Shown piece by piece: positions 7,437 to 16,795 of a stretch of DNA of 64,000 nt. The DNA is from Mycobacterium sp. 1100029.7. Its GTDB lineage: Bacteria; Actinomycetota; Actinomycetes; Mycobacteriales; Mycobacteriaceae. The stretch covers positions 124,001 to 188,000 of the forward strand of contig NZ_LZSC01000028.1 in assembly GCF_001665235.1 (NCBI RefSeq), in the 5' to 3' direction. The notes under the pieces were generated by a model. The model saw only the letters and a program-made list of their open reading frames with translations. It did not search any database and was not told the DNA's origin. The number at the start of each line of letters is the position of its first letter. The stretch's first letter is position 1. The translations under genes were made by a program, and so were the position numbers.

Positions 7437-7662
7437 AAACGGTTGCGGGCCTCGATCAGGCTGGAGTCCGTTTCGGTAGCGAAGATATGGGTCATCTTGA
7501 GGTCGGCTTCATCGAGAAGCCGCTGGTATTCCTTCGTGGTGCGTCCACGCCCTTCGTTGAACACCAACATTGTGGGCTACCCAGGCGCCAAGTATGAACC
7601 CCTGCATCGCTTTCCGCGGTGAAGATGCCTGTTGGTCCGAAGGCGTTCTTTAGGGTGCTCAT
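7403..7662 (-). pseudogene. O-methyltransferase C-terminal remnant with an unrelated start
   Basis: Two short frames are out of register. Upstream, GAGGAGG and an ATG at 7662 open a frame beginning MSTLKNAFGPTGIFTAE that ends after 56 residues and is not recognised. Downstream, a 55-residue frame from 7570 reads LVFNEGRGRTTKEYQRLLDEA, then ATETDSSLIEA. That is the usual C-terminal end of SAM-dependent O-methyltransferases (GGRERTEAEYRALLAAAGF and SPVSVIEA in the family). Its end overlaps the 3' end of the araC-type gene. A large internal deletion of a methyltransferase gene is the simplest reading. Confidence 0.5.
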
Positions 7663-7743
7663 CTGACCTCCTCATTCTGATCGATTGAAAAGGGAACCCG
7701 CCCCGCAAGTTATCCCAAAACGGGAAATCGCTTCTCGGCCCGG

Positions 7744-8454
7744 TCATCCCACGAGGATCGCATTGGCCACTTCGTCGGGATGGGTCAGCAGTCCGTTGTG
7801 CGTCCCCGGAACAACAACGGGCTTTACACCGAGCCTGGCGGCATACTCGGGCCCCGGTTGCGGCATCGCCTGATCGCTGTCGCCAGTGACGTAGGCGGTG
7901 GGAATACCGAGACTCGCCGCATCGATGTCGAGAGCGCCAAGGAAGTAATAGCCGGGCTGCGGGGTCGCTAGCTCGGCCACCAACCGCTGCAGCTCTGGTG
8001 CCACGCCTTGCATTAACAGCTGCTCGACGTGTTCCAGGCTCGGTGGAACGGCGCCGAAAGGCGATTCGTCGATCAACCGCAGCATCACCTCGCGTGTGTT
8101 TGGCGGGGTCTCATCGACCAGGGACCTGCGGCGAACAGGAACAAATGCGTTGTAGTAGACGAGCTTGGTGACTTGGTCGCCGAGACGGTGTGCGGCGCCA
8201 GTGGCGGGGTAGCCGCCCCAGCTGTGCGCGACGAGGATCACCTTGTCGAGCTCGAGCCGACGCACCTCGTTGACGATGTAATCGACTGCGTCCCTGAGCT
8301 TGTGACCCGACGGATCATCGCCGTCGCCCAGGCCCGGGAGCGTCAGGGCGACTGCCCGATGACTTGCCGCACGAAGACGCTTCGCGACCGGACGCCAGGA
8401 CCAGGCCCCATACCAGGCGCCGGGAATCAGCACGTATGTCGTCCCTCGTCTCAC
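7744..8454 (-). CDS. Alpha/beta hydrolase (copy 2)
   Basis: 236 residues, paralogous to hydrolase copy 1 along its whole length: TYVLIPGAWYGAWSWRPV, nucleophile Ser78 in VAHSWGG, acid in AYVTGDSD and His in PGTHNGLLTHPDEV. The GTG start has AAAGGAAC upstream. It is 46 bases downstream of the P450 gene on the same strand, so P450 oxidation followed by hydrolase action on the product is a reasonable pairing (inference). The methyltransferase remnant lies beyond it. Confidence 0.87.
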   Translation of the reverse strand: MRRGTTYVLIPGAWYGAWSWRPVAKRLRAASHRAVALTLPGLGDGDDPSGHKLRDAVDYIVNEVRRLELDKVILVAHSWGGYPATGAAHRLGDQVTKLVYYNAFVPVRRRSLVDETPPNTREVMLRLIDESPFGAVPPSLEHVEQLLMQGVAPELQRLVAELATPQPGYYFLGALDIDAASLGIPTAYVTGDSDQAMPQPGPEYAARLGVKPVVVPGTHNGLLTHPDEVANAILVG

Positions 8455-8500
8455 GGTGTTCCTTTCGGGTGCATAATAATGTCGGCGCGGCGGGCCGAAA

Positions 8501-9751
8501 TCACTTCAGTGAGTAGCGGATCGGTAGGTGTTTGAGGCCACCGACGAAAGTCGTCGCGGTTAATTCGGGCTTGCCCGCGAGCTCGATAGATTTCAGGCGG
8601 GGTAGCAGTTCGCGGTAGAGACTGCCGATCTCCATCCGCGCAAGCGCGGCGCCGAGACAGAAGTGCACGCCGTACCCGAAGGACAAGTGCCTGTTGGGAT
8701 CTCGGCCGATGTCGAAGCGGAAGGGATTGTCGAAGACCTCCTCGTCGCGGTTTCCGGACACGTACGCCAGGTACACCGACTCTCCTTCGGCGATGTCGAT
8801 CCCCCGAACCGTGGTGTCGGCGATTGCGGTGCGCATGAATTCCTTGACCGGCGTGGACCACCGGATCATCTCTTCGACCGCTGTCGGCATCAGCGTGAGG
8901 TCCTGCTTCAATCGCCCTAATTCACTGGGGTTTTCGATGAGCGCGCGCAGCCCACCAGAGATGGCGTCCTTGGTGGTGTCATGGCCGGCGGCGGCGATGA
9001 TCACGTAGTAGGACGCCGTATCAATGTCGGAGAGCGGTTCGCCGTCGATGAGCCCGTTCGCGATGGCCGAGGCGAGGTCGCCGGTGGGTTTTTGACGGCG
9101 CGACGCGGTCAGCGTGGCAAAGTAGTTGAGGAAGTCTTGCATCACCGCGAGCACTGTCTCGGGTTCTTTACCCCGCTGATATTCCGCGTCATCGCGGCCG
9201 AACATCTCCTGGGTCAGCATGCGCATCCGCGGAAAGTCCGATTCGGGAAGACCCAGCAAGGACAGAATGACGTAGAGCGGAAAGCCGACTGCGATGTCGG
9301 GGACGAAGTCGCACTCAGGTCCGATCTCGCGCATCTTGTCGACATAACGCTTGGCCAGCTGGTCCACCTGCGTCTGTATGTTGCGCATCGCCGCCGGCCG
9401 GAACCAGTTGGCGCCGATCGCGCGCACCTTACGGTGGCGTGGGTCATCCATCTGGACCAGGGTCCGCAAGCCGGTCCCGGCGTCTTGCTGCGCTGTCCGC
9501 AGATCGTCGGCATCGGCGGGTGTGAGGAGTGGGCGGGGTGCGTTGATAAATACGTCACTCTCGCGCTCGATCGCCATGATGTCCGCGTGCTTGGTGATCG
9601 CCCAGAACGGCCGATACGGCGGATTGTGCACCCACGCAACCGGATTTTGTGCCCGCAGCTGCCGTAGCGCCGCCTGCAGCCGCTCGTCGTCCGCGTACGC
9701 CGTCGGGTCGGCCAAGACGTTGGCGGCGTCGTCCATCGGGTATGTCTTCAT
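8501..9751 (-). CDS. Cytochrome P450
   Basis: 416 residues, the usual length of a soluble bacterial P450. All landmarks are present: I-helix oxygen-activation motif AGHDTT (255-260), ExxR at Glu294-Arg297, and the heme loop FGYGVHFCLG with the proximal ligand Cys365. It lacks a membrane anchor, so it is cytoplasmic and needs a separate ferredoxin, which is not encoded nearby. AAGGA lies 6-7 bases before the chosen ATG. It leads the P450-hydrolase 2 unit. CYP family and substrate cannot be assigned by eye. Confidence 0.95.
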   Translation of the reverse strand: MKTYPMDDAANVLADPTAYADDERLQAALRQLRAQNPVAWVHNPPYRPFWAITKHADIMAIERESDVFINAPRPLLTPADADDLRTAQQDAGTGLRTLVQMDDPRHRKVRAIGANWFRPAAMRNIQTQVDQLAKRYVDKMREIGPECDFVPDIAVGFPLYVILSLLGLPESDFPRMRMLTQEMFGRDDAEYQRGKEPETVLAVMQDFLNYFATLTASRRQKPTGDLASAIANGLIDGEPLSDIDTASYYVIIAAAGHDTTKDAISGGLRALIENPSELGRLKQDLTLMPTAVEEMIRWSTPVKEFMRTAIADTTVRGIDIAEGESVYLAYVSGNRDEEVFDNPFRFDIGRDPNRHLSFGYGVHFCLGAALARMEIGSLYRELLPRLKSIELAGKPELTATTFVGGLKHLPIRYSLK

Positions 9752-10202
9752 GTGAATCCTTAACTCCAGGGCTCTTTTTGGGCTGCGTTCACCGACTCTC
9801 CTCGGCCTGACGCCGGGAAGCGGGAGGGTGCTGAAACACCGTCGGGGTCGCAGGTTGTTTGAAGGCACGATCCGGATGGAGTTCTCGCCGCACACATTCG
9901 TGGCTTGTTCTGCGTCACACCTGCGACGTTAAAAAATGACGAGCTCAGCGGCGAACCTGCGCCCATTGAGTGGGCTTTACCGACCGGCAACCACTACACG
10001 GTGCACAAAATAGACACCACGGCGCCTGGGCCACTATCGGTGCGGCACGGCCCAAACGGGCACGATGGCGGCACCGCTCATTCACCTACTTTAAGTTCAC
10101 GACGTGCGCGCTGTGGAGATGGCTTTCGTCGAATTCGCCATTGCTACCACCGGGATTGAAGTACCTCGGTACGGCAATCGGACCGCGATCGTCGACACCG
10201 GT
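9752..10202. other. Non-coding gap between the P450 and iclR genes
   Basis: About 450 bases without a convincing gene. Short frames on both strands lack ribosome sites and family resemblance. It must contain the P450 promoter and the 3' end of the iclR transcript. No clear terminator or repeat was seen. Confidence 0.5.
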
Positions 10203-10880
10203 TCACGGTGTACGAAGGAGGCTGACAATCCGCCTGCCAGTGGCCCTGGTGGCAGCCAGCAGTCCGAGCGGCGGTCGCGGCCCCGCGACAATGCTCGACA
10301 CGGCGGCCACTGCGCCGTCGCCCAGCGGAAGAGCTATGGCGATACAGCTGACATCTCTTAGCACCCCGCCGGAATCCACTATTGGTGCGGCGCAGCCCAA
10401 TTCAGCACAGGCGCGCGCAACCGCCGTGTCGCACGGTACCCGGTGTCCGGGTTTGGCTGTGTAATCCACCGGCATCCGAGCGTCAACCGCTTCTAGGAAC
10501 ACCGCTTCGCCGCCGATCAGAGCAGACAACTGAACCGCGGCTCCAGTGGCGGCCGCGAGTTCGGCGATCGGTCGACGCGCGGCGACCCGCAGTCGATGCT
10601 CCGGGCTCACCCGCGAACCCAGCCTCAACAGGCTCGCGCCGAGCCGATAGCGGGTACCTTCGCGACTGACCGCCCCGACTGCGATCAACTGCTGCAGTAG
10701 TCGACGGACCGTCTCCCGAGGGATCCCACTCGCGTTCGCCAAGTCGAGCAGCCGCGCCGGTTCCAACGCGGCCACGTGATCTAACAGGTCAAATGCGCTC
10801 TCGATGACTCCTCGACCGGCGTCATGAACAGAGCCGCCCGTGGCGCGCGGACGCCCACCGCCGGCCATACGAACGGTCAT
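10203..10880 (-). CDS. IclR-family transcriptional regulator
   Basis: 225 residues. A winged helix spans about residues 24-80 (VIESAFDLLDHVAALEP, LANASGIPRETVRRLLQQL). A shortened ligand domain follows, with RRPIAELAAATGAAVQLS and DYTAKPGHRVPCDTAVA, the latter matching the IclR effector-pocket region. It points the same way as the P450 and the downstream catabolic genes, so it is a plausible regulator of the P450 unit. The ATG at 10880 is chosen; a TTG 12 bases upstream, preceded by AAGGGG, is an alternative. Confidence 0.85.
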   Translation of the reverse strand: MTVRMAGGGRPRATGGSVHDAGRGVIESAFDLLDHVAALEPARLLDLANASGIPRETVRRLLQQLIAVGAVSREGTRYRLGASLLRLGSRVSPEHRLRVAARRPIAELAAATGAAVQLSALIGGEAVFLEAVDARMPVDYTAKPGHRVPCDTAVARACAELGCAAPIVDSGGVLRDVSCIAIALPLGDGAVAAVSSIVAGPRPPLGLLAATRATGRRIVSLLRTP

Positions 10881-10993
10881 GTGATCCAACTCAACTGACC
10901 CCTTATGCTGGCCCCACCGACATCGCGACGCCGACTGGTTGAACGCGCCAGAGCCGCAATCTATGCGCGGTGCGGAATTCGGGGGCAGCGGAT

Positions 10994-11179
10994 TTATTTC
11001 CGATGTGCCGGTTTCAGCAGCTCCGAGAGGCCGACGCCATGCAGCGCCTCGCCCTTGATCTGATCCAGCACCGCCAAGGCGACGTCGGCGCCGTCCTGGG
11101 ACGGGTCGATGGTAACGCGGACCGGGCGCTGACCGAACGGCCTGTCGACGCCCCGGTGACCACAACGACGTGACCCCAT
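10994..11179 (-). CDS. Small hypothetical protein
   Basis: 61 residues, not recognised. It starts 7 bases after the stop of the large UPF0182 membrane protein gene and is probably cotranscribed with it. Codon use is typically mycobacterial (G or C at most third positions). The sequence is soluble and charged, with VRVTIDPSQDGADVALAVL and an Arg/Cys-rich first ten residues. No signal peptide or membrane segment. The ribosome site is weak (AGTTAGG). Confidence 0.45.
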   Translation of the reverse strand: MGSRRCGHRGVDRPFGQRPVRVTIDPSQDGADVALAVLDQIKGEALHGVGLSELLKPAHRK

Positions 11180-11186
11180 GGCCTAA

Positions 11187-14168
11187 CTACTTCGTGTTGT
11201 TGTACTTCGTGATGGCGTCGTCGAGGCGCTGCAGCGCCGCCCCGTAGCCCGCGAAGTCACCCTTCTTCTGCGCGTCCCGCGCGGCATTGATCTGAGTCTG
11301 AATGTCTTGCAGGGCAGCGGCTTTGGCCGGCGACAGGCTCGTCGACCCGTCCGGGGCCGGCGGCGCCGCGGCGGGCGGGCCGCCCGAACCCGGTGCCGCG
11401 GCCGGCGCCGGAGGACTCGCCGGCGGGTTCACCGGCGCATTGCCGTCGGTGGGAACGATTCCCGTCGCGGCCGCCCCGGCGCCCGGCCCGAACAACCCGG
11501 TGAGCGCGTCACCGACCGTGGGACCGTAACCGATCTTGTCGTTGTACATCATCGCCACCCGGATCAACCTGGGGTAGGACGACGCGGCGTCGCTGGCACC
11601 CGGTGAGGCATAGACGGGTTCGACATAGAGCAGCCCACCTTGGGCCACCGGCAACGTGAGCAAGTTGCCCCACCGTATTCGGTTCTGGTTGTCGCGCCCG
11701 ATCACACCGAGGTCCTGCGATACCGCCGGGTCCGTGGTGATGGCATTGTTGGCCAGCTTCGGACCGTTGACCTGACCCGGGATGGTGAGCACCGTGATCT
11801 TGCCGTACGTCGCGGGGTCGGAGCTGGCGCTGATGTAGGCCGCCAAATAGTCACGTTTGAACCGGTTCATTGCACTGGTCAACTGATACGACGACGTATT
11901 GTCGTTCTTCGCAATGTTTTTCGCGACGATGTAATACGGCGGCTGGTAGCTGCTTGCCGTCGGGTTCGGGTCCAGCGGCACATCCCAGAAGTCCGAGGTG
12001 GAGAAGAACGTCACCGGGTCATTGACGTGATACTTCGCCAGCAGCATCCGCTGCACCTTGAACAGGTCCTCGGGATAGCGCAGATGCGCGGCCAGCTCGG
12101 GACTGATGTCGCTCTTGGGCTTCACCGTCCCGGGGAACACCCGCATCCAGGCCTTGAGCACCGGATCCTGTTCGTCCTGCTGGTACAGCGTCACGGTCCC
12201 GTCGTAGGCGTCGACGGTGGCCTTCACCGAATTACGGATGTAGGAGACCTGCTTGTCGGGGCCCAGCTTGTTGAACGCCACCTCGGTCGAGTCTGCCGTC
12301 GCGGATTCAAGCGACGTCAGCTCGGAGTACGGGTAGTTGTCCAACGTGGTGTACCCGTCGATGATCCACACCAGACGCTTGTTGACGATGGCCGGGTAGA
12401 CGGCGCTGTCGGTGGTCAGCCACGGCGCGACCGCCTCCACCCGAGCGGCCGGGTCCCGGTTGAACAAGATTTTGCTGTTGTTGCCGATCACATTGGAAAA
12501 CAAGAAGTTTCGCTCTGCGAACTTGGCCGCGAAGACGCTACGCGACAACCAGTCGCCGATCGGGACGCCGCCGATACCGGTGTAGGTGTAGTTCTTGGTT
12601 TCGGTGTTGGTCTCGTAGTCGTATTCGCGGTCGGCACCGTTGCGGCCGACGATCGCATAGTCGGCGGCGGCGTTGGAGATCACCGGACCGAAGTAGATAC
12701 GCGGCTGGTCCAGCGGCGCCGGTCCGTCGGACACCACGCTGCCGTTCGCCCCGACAACGTTGGCCAGAAATTCCGGATAGCCGCCGTTCTGGGTCGGATC
12801 GTTGGCAATGCCTCGCACGGTGTTGGCCGGCGACGCGATGAACCCGTTGCCGTGGGTGTAGACGGTGTGGCGGTTGATCCAGTCGCGCTGGTTGTCGATC
12901 AGCCTGTCCGGGTTGAGTTCTCGCGCCGCGACCACATAGTCACGCAGCGACCCGTTGCGGTCCAGGTAACGGTCGATCGACAGCTGGTCGGGGAAGTAAT
13001 AGAAGTTCTTGCCCTGCTGAAACTGGGTGAACGCCGGGCTGATGATGGTCGGGTCGAGCAGCCGGATGTTCGAGGTGGTCGCACGGTCGGCGGCGACCTG
13101 CTGGGCGGTGGCCTGACTGTCGCCGCTGTAGTTGCGGTAGGTCACCACGTCGGAGGTCAGCCCATAGGCTTGTCGCGTCGCGGCGATACTGCGGCCGATG
13201 TATTCGCTTTCCTTCTGCGCGGCGTTGGGCCGCACGCTGATCTGCTCGACGATCAGCGGCCAGCCGGCCCCGACGATCAGCGACGACAGCAGCAACAGCA
13301 CCAGGCCGATCGCCGGAATCCGCAAGTCCTTCAACACGATCGCGGAAAACACCGCGGCGGCGCAGATCACCGCGATCGCCATCAGGATCAGCTTGGCCGG
13401 CAGCACCGCGTTGATGTCGGTGTAGCCGGCGCCGGTGAAGGGTTTGCCGCCGCGGGTGTGCGACAGCAGCTCGTAGCGGTCCAGCCAGTACGCCAGCGCC
13501 TTGAGCAGCACCAGCGTGCCGACCAGGCTGACCAACTGCACGCGCGCCGAGCGGCTCAGGGCGCCGGTGCGCCCGGACAGTCGAATGCCACCAAAGATGT
13601 AGTGCGCCAGCAGGTTCGCCACAAAGGCCAGGAACACCGAGACGAACAGGTAGCTGAGCACCAGCCGGTAGAACGGCAACTCGAACGCATAGAAGCCGAG
13701 GTCCTTGCCGAATTGCGGGTCCCTGATCCCGAAGTCGCCGCCATGCATGAACAGCTGGATGCGCACCCAGTAGCTCTGCGCGATGACGCCTGCCAACAGT
13801 CCGATCGCCGCGGGGATGCCGATGGCGGCCAGCCGCAGCCGCGACATGACGACGGCGCGATAGCGCGCCACCGGGTCGTTGTCGCTACTCGGGACGAACA
13901 CCGGCCGCGACCGGTAGGCCAGCGCGAGCCCGGCGAACACGATGCCGCCGACCAGCAGGCCGGCGATCAGGAACACCACCAGGCGGGTGCCCAGCACGGT
14001 GGTGAACACCGAGCGGTAGCCGAGTTCGCCGAACCACAACCAGTCGACGTAGGCGTCGACCAGCCGCGGGCCGGCGAGCAGCAACGCGATCACACCGAGC
14101 GCGATCAAAATCAGAACCCGGCTGCGCCGAGTCAGCTTCGGCATCCTTGCGGTGGGCCGTATCCCCAC
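11187..14168 (-). CDS. UPF0182 family large integral membrane protein (Rv3193c-like)
   Basis: 993 residues. The first third holds about seven hydrophobic segments (for example [20 protein letters not shown]). A large extracytoplasmic domain with YAxVGR/YDY-type motifs follows (for example [18 protein letters not shown]), then a Pro/Ala/Gly-rich linker and a short helical C-terminal tail ending near AITKYNNTK. It closely follows M. tuberculosis Rv3193c as I recall it. Function unknown. The GTG start with AGGGAG upstream is chosen; an ATG eight codons later lacks good spacing. Downstream of, and probably cotranscribed with, the PDZ protease gene. Confidence 0.95.
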   Translation of the reverse strand: MGIRPTARMPKLTRRSRVLILIALGVIALLLAGPRLVDAYVDWLWFGELGYRSVFTTVLGTRLVVFLIAGLLVGGIVFAGLALAYRSRPVFVPSSDNDPVARYRAVVMSRLRLAAIGIPAAIGLLAGVIAQSYWVRIQLFMHGGDFGIRDPQFGKDLGFYAFELPFYRLVLSYLFVSVFLAFVANLLAHYIFGGIRLSGRTGALSRSARVQLVSLVGTLVLLKALAYWLDRYELLSHTRGGKPFTGAGYTDINAVLPAKLILMAIAVICAAAVFSAIVLKDLRIPAIGLVLLLLSSLIVGAGWPLIVEQISVRPNAAQKESEYIGRSIAATRQAYGLTSDVVTYRNYSGDSQATAQQVAADRATTSNIRLLDPTIISPAFTQFQQGKNFYYFPDQLSIDRYLDRNGSLRDYVVAARELNPDRLIDNQRDWINRHTVYTHGNGFIASPANTVRGIANDPTQNGGYPEFLANVVGANGSVVSDGPAPLDQPRIYFGPVISNAAADYAIVGRNGADREYDYETNTETKNYTYTGIGGVPIGDWLSRSVFAAKFAERNFLFSNVIGNNSKILFNRDPAARVEAVAPWLTTDSAVYPAIVNKRLVWIIDGYTTLDNYPYSELTSLESATADSTEVAFNKLGPDKQVSYIRNSVKATVDAYDGTVTLYQQDEQDPVLKAWMRVFPGTVKPKSDISPELAAHLRYPEDLFKVQRMLLAKYHVNDPVTFFSTSDFWDVPLDPNPTASSYQPPYYIVAKNIAKNDNTSSYQLTSAMNRFKRDYLAAYISASSDPATYGKITVLTIPGQVNGPKLANNAITTDPAVSQDLGVIGRDNQNRIRWGNLLTLPVAQGGLLYVEPVYASPGASDAASSYPRLIRVAMMYNDKIGYGPTVGDALTGLFGPGAGAAATGIVPTDGNAPVNPPASPPAPAAAPGSGGPPAAAPPAPDGSTSLSPAKAAALQDIQTQINAARDAQKKGDFAGYGAALQRLDDAITKYNNTK

Positions 14169-14227
14169 TGGCTACGCTCCCTGATCAATGTGGCCGGGAC
14201 GGTCACAACTGTACGCAGAATCGCGGG

Positions 14228-15250
14228 CTAGCAACTCGGAGCCTGACCGCCCTGTTGGATCGCGTGCAGCGCATCCACCGCCTGGGTCAGGGTCTCGACC
14301 TTCACCAAGCGCAAACCGTGCGGGTTGTCGGAGGTCGCCTCGTAGCAGTTCTTCGCCGGCACCAGGAACACCGTGGCGCCGGCCTCCTGGGCGGCGACCA
14401 TCTTGTGCGTGATGCCGCCGATCTGGCCGACCTTGCCGTCCGACGAGATCGTGCCGGTTCCGGCGATGAACGTCGAGCCGGCCAGATCGCCGGTGGTGAG
14501 CTTGTCGACCACCGCCAGGCTGAACATCAACCCTGCCGACGGTCCCCCCACGTTGGCGAGGTTGAAGTCCACCGAGAACGGCGCCCACGGCGCGTCGAGT
14601 ACCGCCACGCCCAGAAAGCCGTAGTCACGGTCCTTATTGGTGCCCAGCGTGACCTGCGCGACGCCGGCGGGCTCGTTCTTGCGGCGGTAGTCGATCGTCA
14701 CGACCTGACCCGGCTTGGTGCTCTTCAACAATCCGGTGAACTGCTCGACGTTGGCCACCGGGGTGCCGTTGACCGCGTCGATGGCGTCGCCGACCTTCAG
14801 CTTGTCCAGCGACGGACCCGGATCGGTGACGGTCGCGACAGTGATCGCGGGCGCGTACTTCAGGTAGCCCAGCGCGGCGTACGCGGCGCTGTCCTCGGAA
14901 TCCTTGAAGTCGGCGTTGTTGGCCTTGTCGACGTCCTCGCGCGACTTGCCCGGCGGGTAGATCAGGTCGCGCGGCACCAGCTGTTCCTGGCCGGAGAACC
15001 ACAGCGTGAGGGCTTCACCCAGGGTCAGTTCGTCGCGTTGGGACACCGTCGTCATGTTGAGGTGGCCGGTCGTCGGATGCGTCTGGGTGCCCTCGATCGC
15101 GACCACCTGCTTGCCGTCGACCTCACCGAGCGTGTCGAACGTGGGCCCCGGGCCCAGCGAGACGAACGGCACCGTCACCACAGCGAGCAACACGCCGAAG
15201 ACCAGGATCGGCACCAGCGCGACCATCAAGGTCAGAATCCGCCTGTTCAC
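14228..15250 (-). CDS. Membrane-anchored PDZ / Lon-type (S16) serine protease
   Basis: 340 residues. An N-terminal anchor (TLMVALVPILVFGVLLAVV) is followed by a PDZ domain at about 130-195 (VTDPGPSLDKLKVGDAIDAV) and a Lon-like proteolytic domain. The catalytic pair is visible: Ser238 in VGGPSAGLMFSLAVVD and Lys283 in GGITHKMVAA. It has no AAA+ domain, like Bacillus YlbL. Matches Rv3194c. The active site should face the periplasmic side. Divergent from the DUF2342 gene and upstream of the UPF0182 gene. Confidence 0.93.
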   Translation of the reverse strand: MNRRILTLMVALVPILVFGVLLAVVTVPFVSLGPGPTFDTLGEVDGKQVVAIEGTQTHPTTGHLNMTTVSQRDELTLGEALTLWFSGQEQLVPRDLIYPPGKSREDVDKANNADFKDSEDSAAYAALGYLKYAPAITVATVTDPGPSLDKLKVGDAIDAVNGTPVANVEQFTGLLKSTKPGQVVTIDYRRKNEPAGVAQVTLGTNKDRDYGFLGVAVLDAPWAPFSVDFNLANVGGPSAGLMFSLAVVDKLTTGDLAGSTFIAGTGTISSDGKVGQIGGITHKMVAAQEAGATVFLVPAKNCYEATSDNPHGLRLVKVETLTQAVDALHAIQQGGQAPSC

Positions 15251-15346
15251 GCCGCTTACCCTAACCGGACACCGCGGGGGTCGGTTCAGCTACAAGCGTG
15301 ACGGCGGATGGGGCCTTCCATTCCTGCGGTGAGTACCGTTGAGGTC

Positions 15347-16714
15347 ATGGCTGACCTGCCTTTCGGCTTCTCTTCCGGAGAGGACCCCGACCCCGACAAG
15401 CACGGGAAGAAAGATCCGGGGTCCGGCTCGGGCCCGTCCGACCCGCTCGGCGCATTCGGCATGGGCGGGGATTTCAACATGGGCGACCTGGGGCAGATCT
15501 TCACCCAGCTGGGTCAGATGTTCAGCAACGCCGGAACCACGACCACCGGCGGCAACCCTTCGGGGCCCGTCAACTACGAACTGGCCCGGCAGGTGGCGTC
15601 CAGTTCGATCGGTTTCGTCGCCCCTATTCCGGCCACGACGAACTCGGCGATCGCCGACGCGGTGCGCCTGGCCGACACCTGGCTCGACGGCGTCACCGCG
15701 CTGCCCGCCGGCGCCTCCAGGGCGATCGGCTGGAGCCCCAGCGACTGGGTCGACAACACCCTGCAGACCTGGAAGCGGCTGTGCGATCCGATGGCCCAAC
15801 AGATCTCGACGGTGTGGGCGTCGTCGCTGCCGGAGGAAGCCAAGAGCATGGCCGGCCCGCTGATGGCGATGATGTCGCAGATGGGCGGCATGGCGTTCGG
15901 CTCGCAGCTGGGTCAGGCGCTGGGCCGGTTGTCCCGCGAGGTGCTGACGTCGACGGACATCGGCCTCCCCCTGGGGCCCAAAGGCGTGGCGGCGATCATG
16001 CCGGACGCGGTGGAAGCGTTCGCCGCCGGACTCGAGCAGCCGCGCAGCGAGATCATGACGTTCCTGGCCGCCCGCGAGGCGGCCCACCACCGGTTGTTCA
16101 GCCACGTGCCGTGGCTGTCGAGCCAGTTGCTCGGTGCGGTCGAGGCCTACGCGATGGGCATGCAGATCGACATGAGCGGCATCGAGGAACTGGCCCGCGA
16201 CTTCAACCCCGCGACGCTGTCTGATCCCGCCGCGATCGAAAACCTGCTCGGGCAAGGCGTTTTCGAGCCCAAGGCGACGCCGGCGCAGACCCAGGCGCTG
16301 GAGCGCCTGGAGACACTGCTGGCACTGATCGAGGGCTGGGTCCAGGTCGTGGTGACCGCGGCCCTGGGCGACCGGATTCCGGGCGCCGCCGCGCTCAGCG
16401 AGACGCTGCGCCGCCGTCGCGCCAGCGGCGGCCCCGCCGAGCAGACGTTCGCCACCCTCGTCGGCCTGGAGTTGCGGCCCCGCAAGCTGCGGGAGGCCGC
16501 CGCGCTGTGGGAGCGCCTGACGGAGGCCGCCGGCGTCGATACCCGCGACGGCGTCTGGCAACACCCCGATCTGCTGCCGGGTTCCGATGATCTCGACGAT
16601 CCGGCCGGCTTCATCGACCGCATCATCGGCGGCGACACCAGCGGCATCGACGAGGCCATCGCCCGCCTCGAGCAGGAGGACCCGGGCGCCGGCGGCGGTC
16701 CCACGGAGAACTGA
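15347..16714 (+). CDS. DUF2342 zincin-like putative metallohydrolase (Rv3195-like)
   Basis: 455 residues. A Gly/Asp-rich N-terminus (FGMGGDFNMGDLGQIF) precedes a helical body. The expected metallopeptidase helix reads AAREAAHHRLFSHVPW around residues 241-256, an atypical version of HExxH; the family (actinobacterial F420-context zincins) normally shows this deviation. MSQMGGMAFGSQLGQALG is a second conserved stretch. The ATG follows GAGG at short spacing. The DUF2342 structure is zincin-like but activity is not established. Confidence 0.85.
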   Translation: MADLPFGFSSGEDPDPDKHGKKDPGSGSGPSDPLGAFGMGGDFNMGDLGQIFTQLGQMFSNAGTTTTGGNPSGPVNYELARQVASSSIGFVAPIPATTNSAIADAVRLADTWLDGVTALPAGASRAIGWSPSDWVDNTLQTWKRLCDPMAQQISTVWASSLPEEAKSMAGPLMAMMSQMGGMAFGSQLGQALGRLSREVLTSTDIGLPLGPKGVAAIMPDAVEAFAAGLEQPRSEIMTFLAAREAAHHRLFSHVPWLSSQLLGAVEAYAMGMQIDMSGIEELARDFNPATLSDPAAIENLLGQGVFEPKATPAQTQALERLETLLALIEGWVQVVVTAALGDRIPGAAALSETLRRRRASGGPAEQTFATLVGLELRPRKLREAAALWERLTEAAGVDTRDGVWQHPDLLPGSDDLDDPAGFIDRIIGGDTSGIDEAIARLEQEDPGAGGGPTEN

Positions 16715-16795
16715 CCGCGAATTCAACCCGGCAATCGTTTGCTGAGGGTGTTAGGTTGTCGGCGAACCCATCGTCTGCCTGGCCTTGGTGGCATC

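Noticed and set aside
9970-10464. Frames in the P450-iclR gap
   Set aside because: No ribosome site, no family pattern, partly antisense to iclR.
11640-14231. Very long plus-strand frame opposite the UPF0182 gene
   Set aside because: Gln/Arg/His-rich antisense of a GC-rich gene with clear family motifs on the minus strand.
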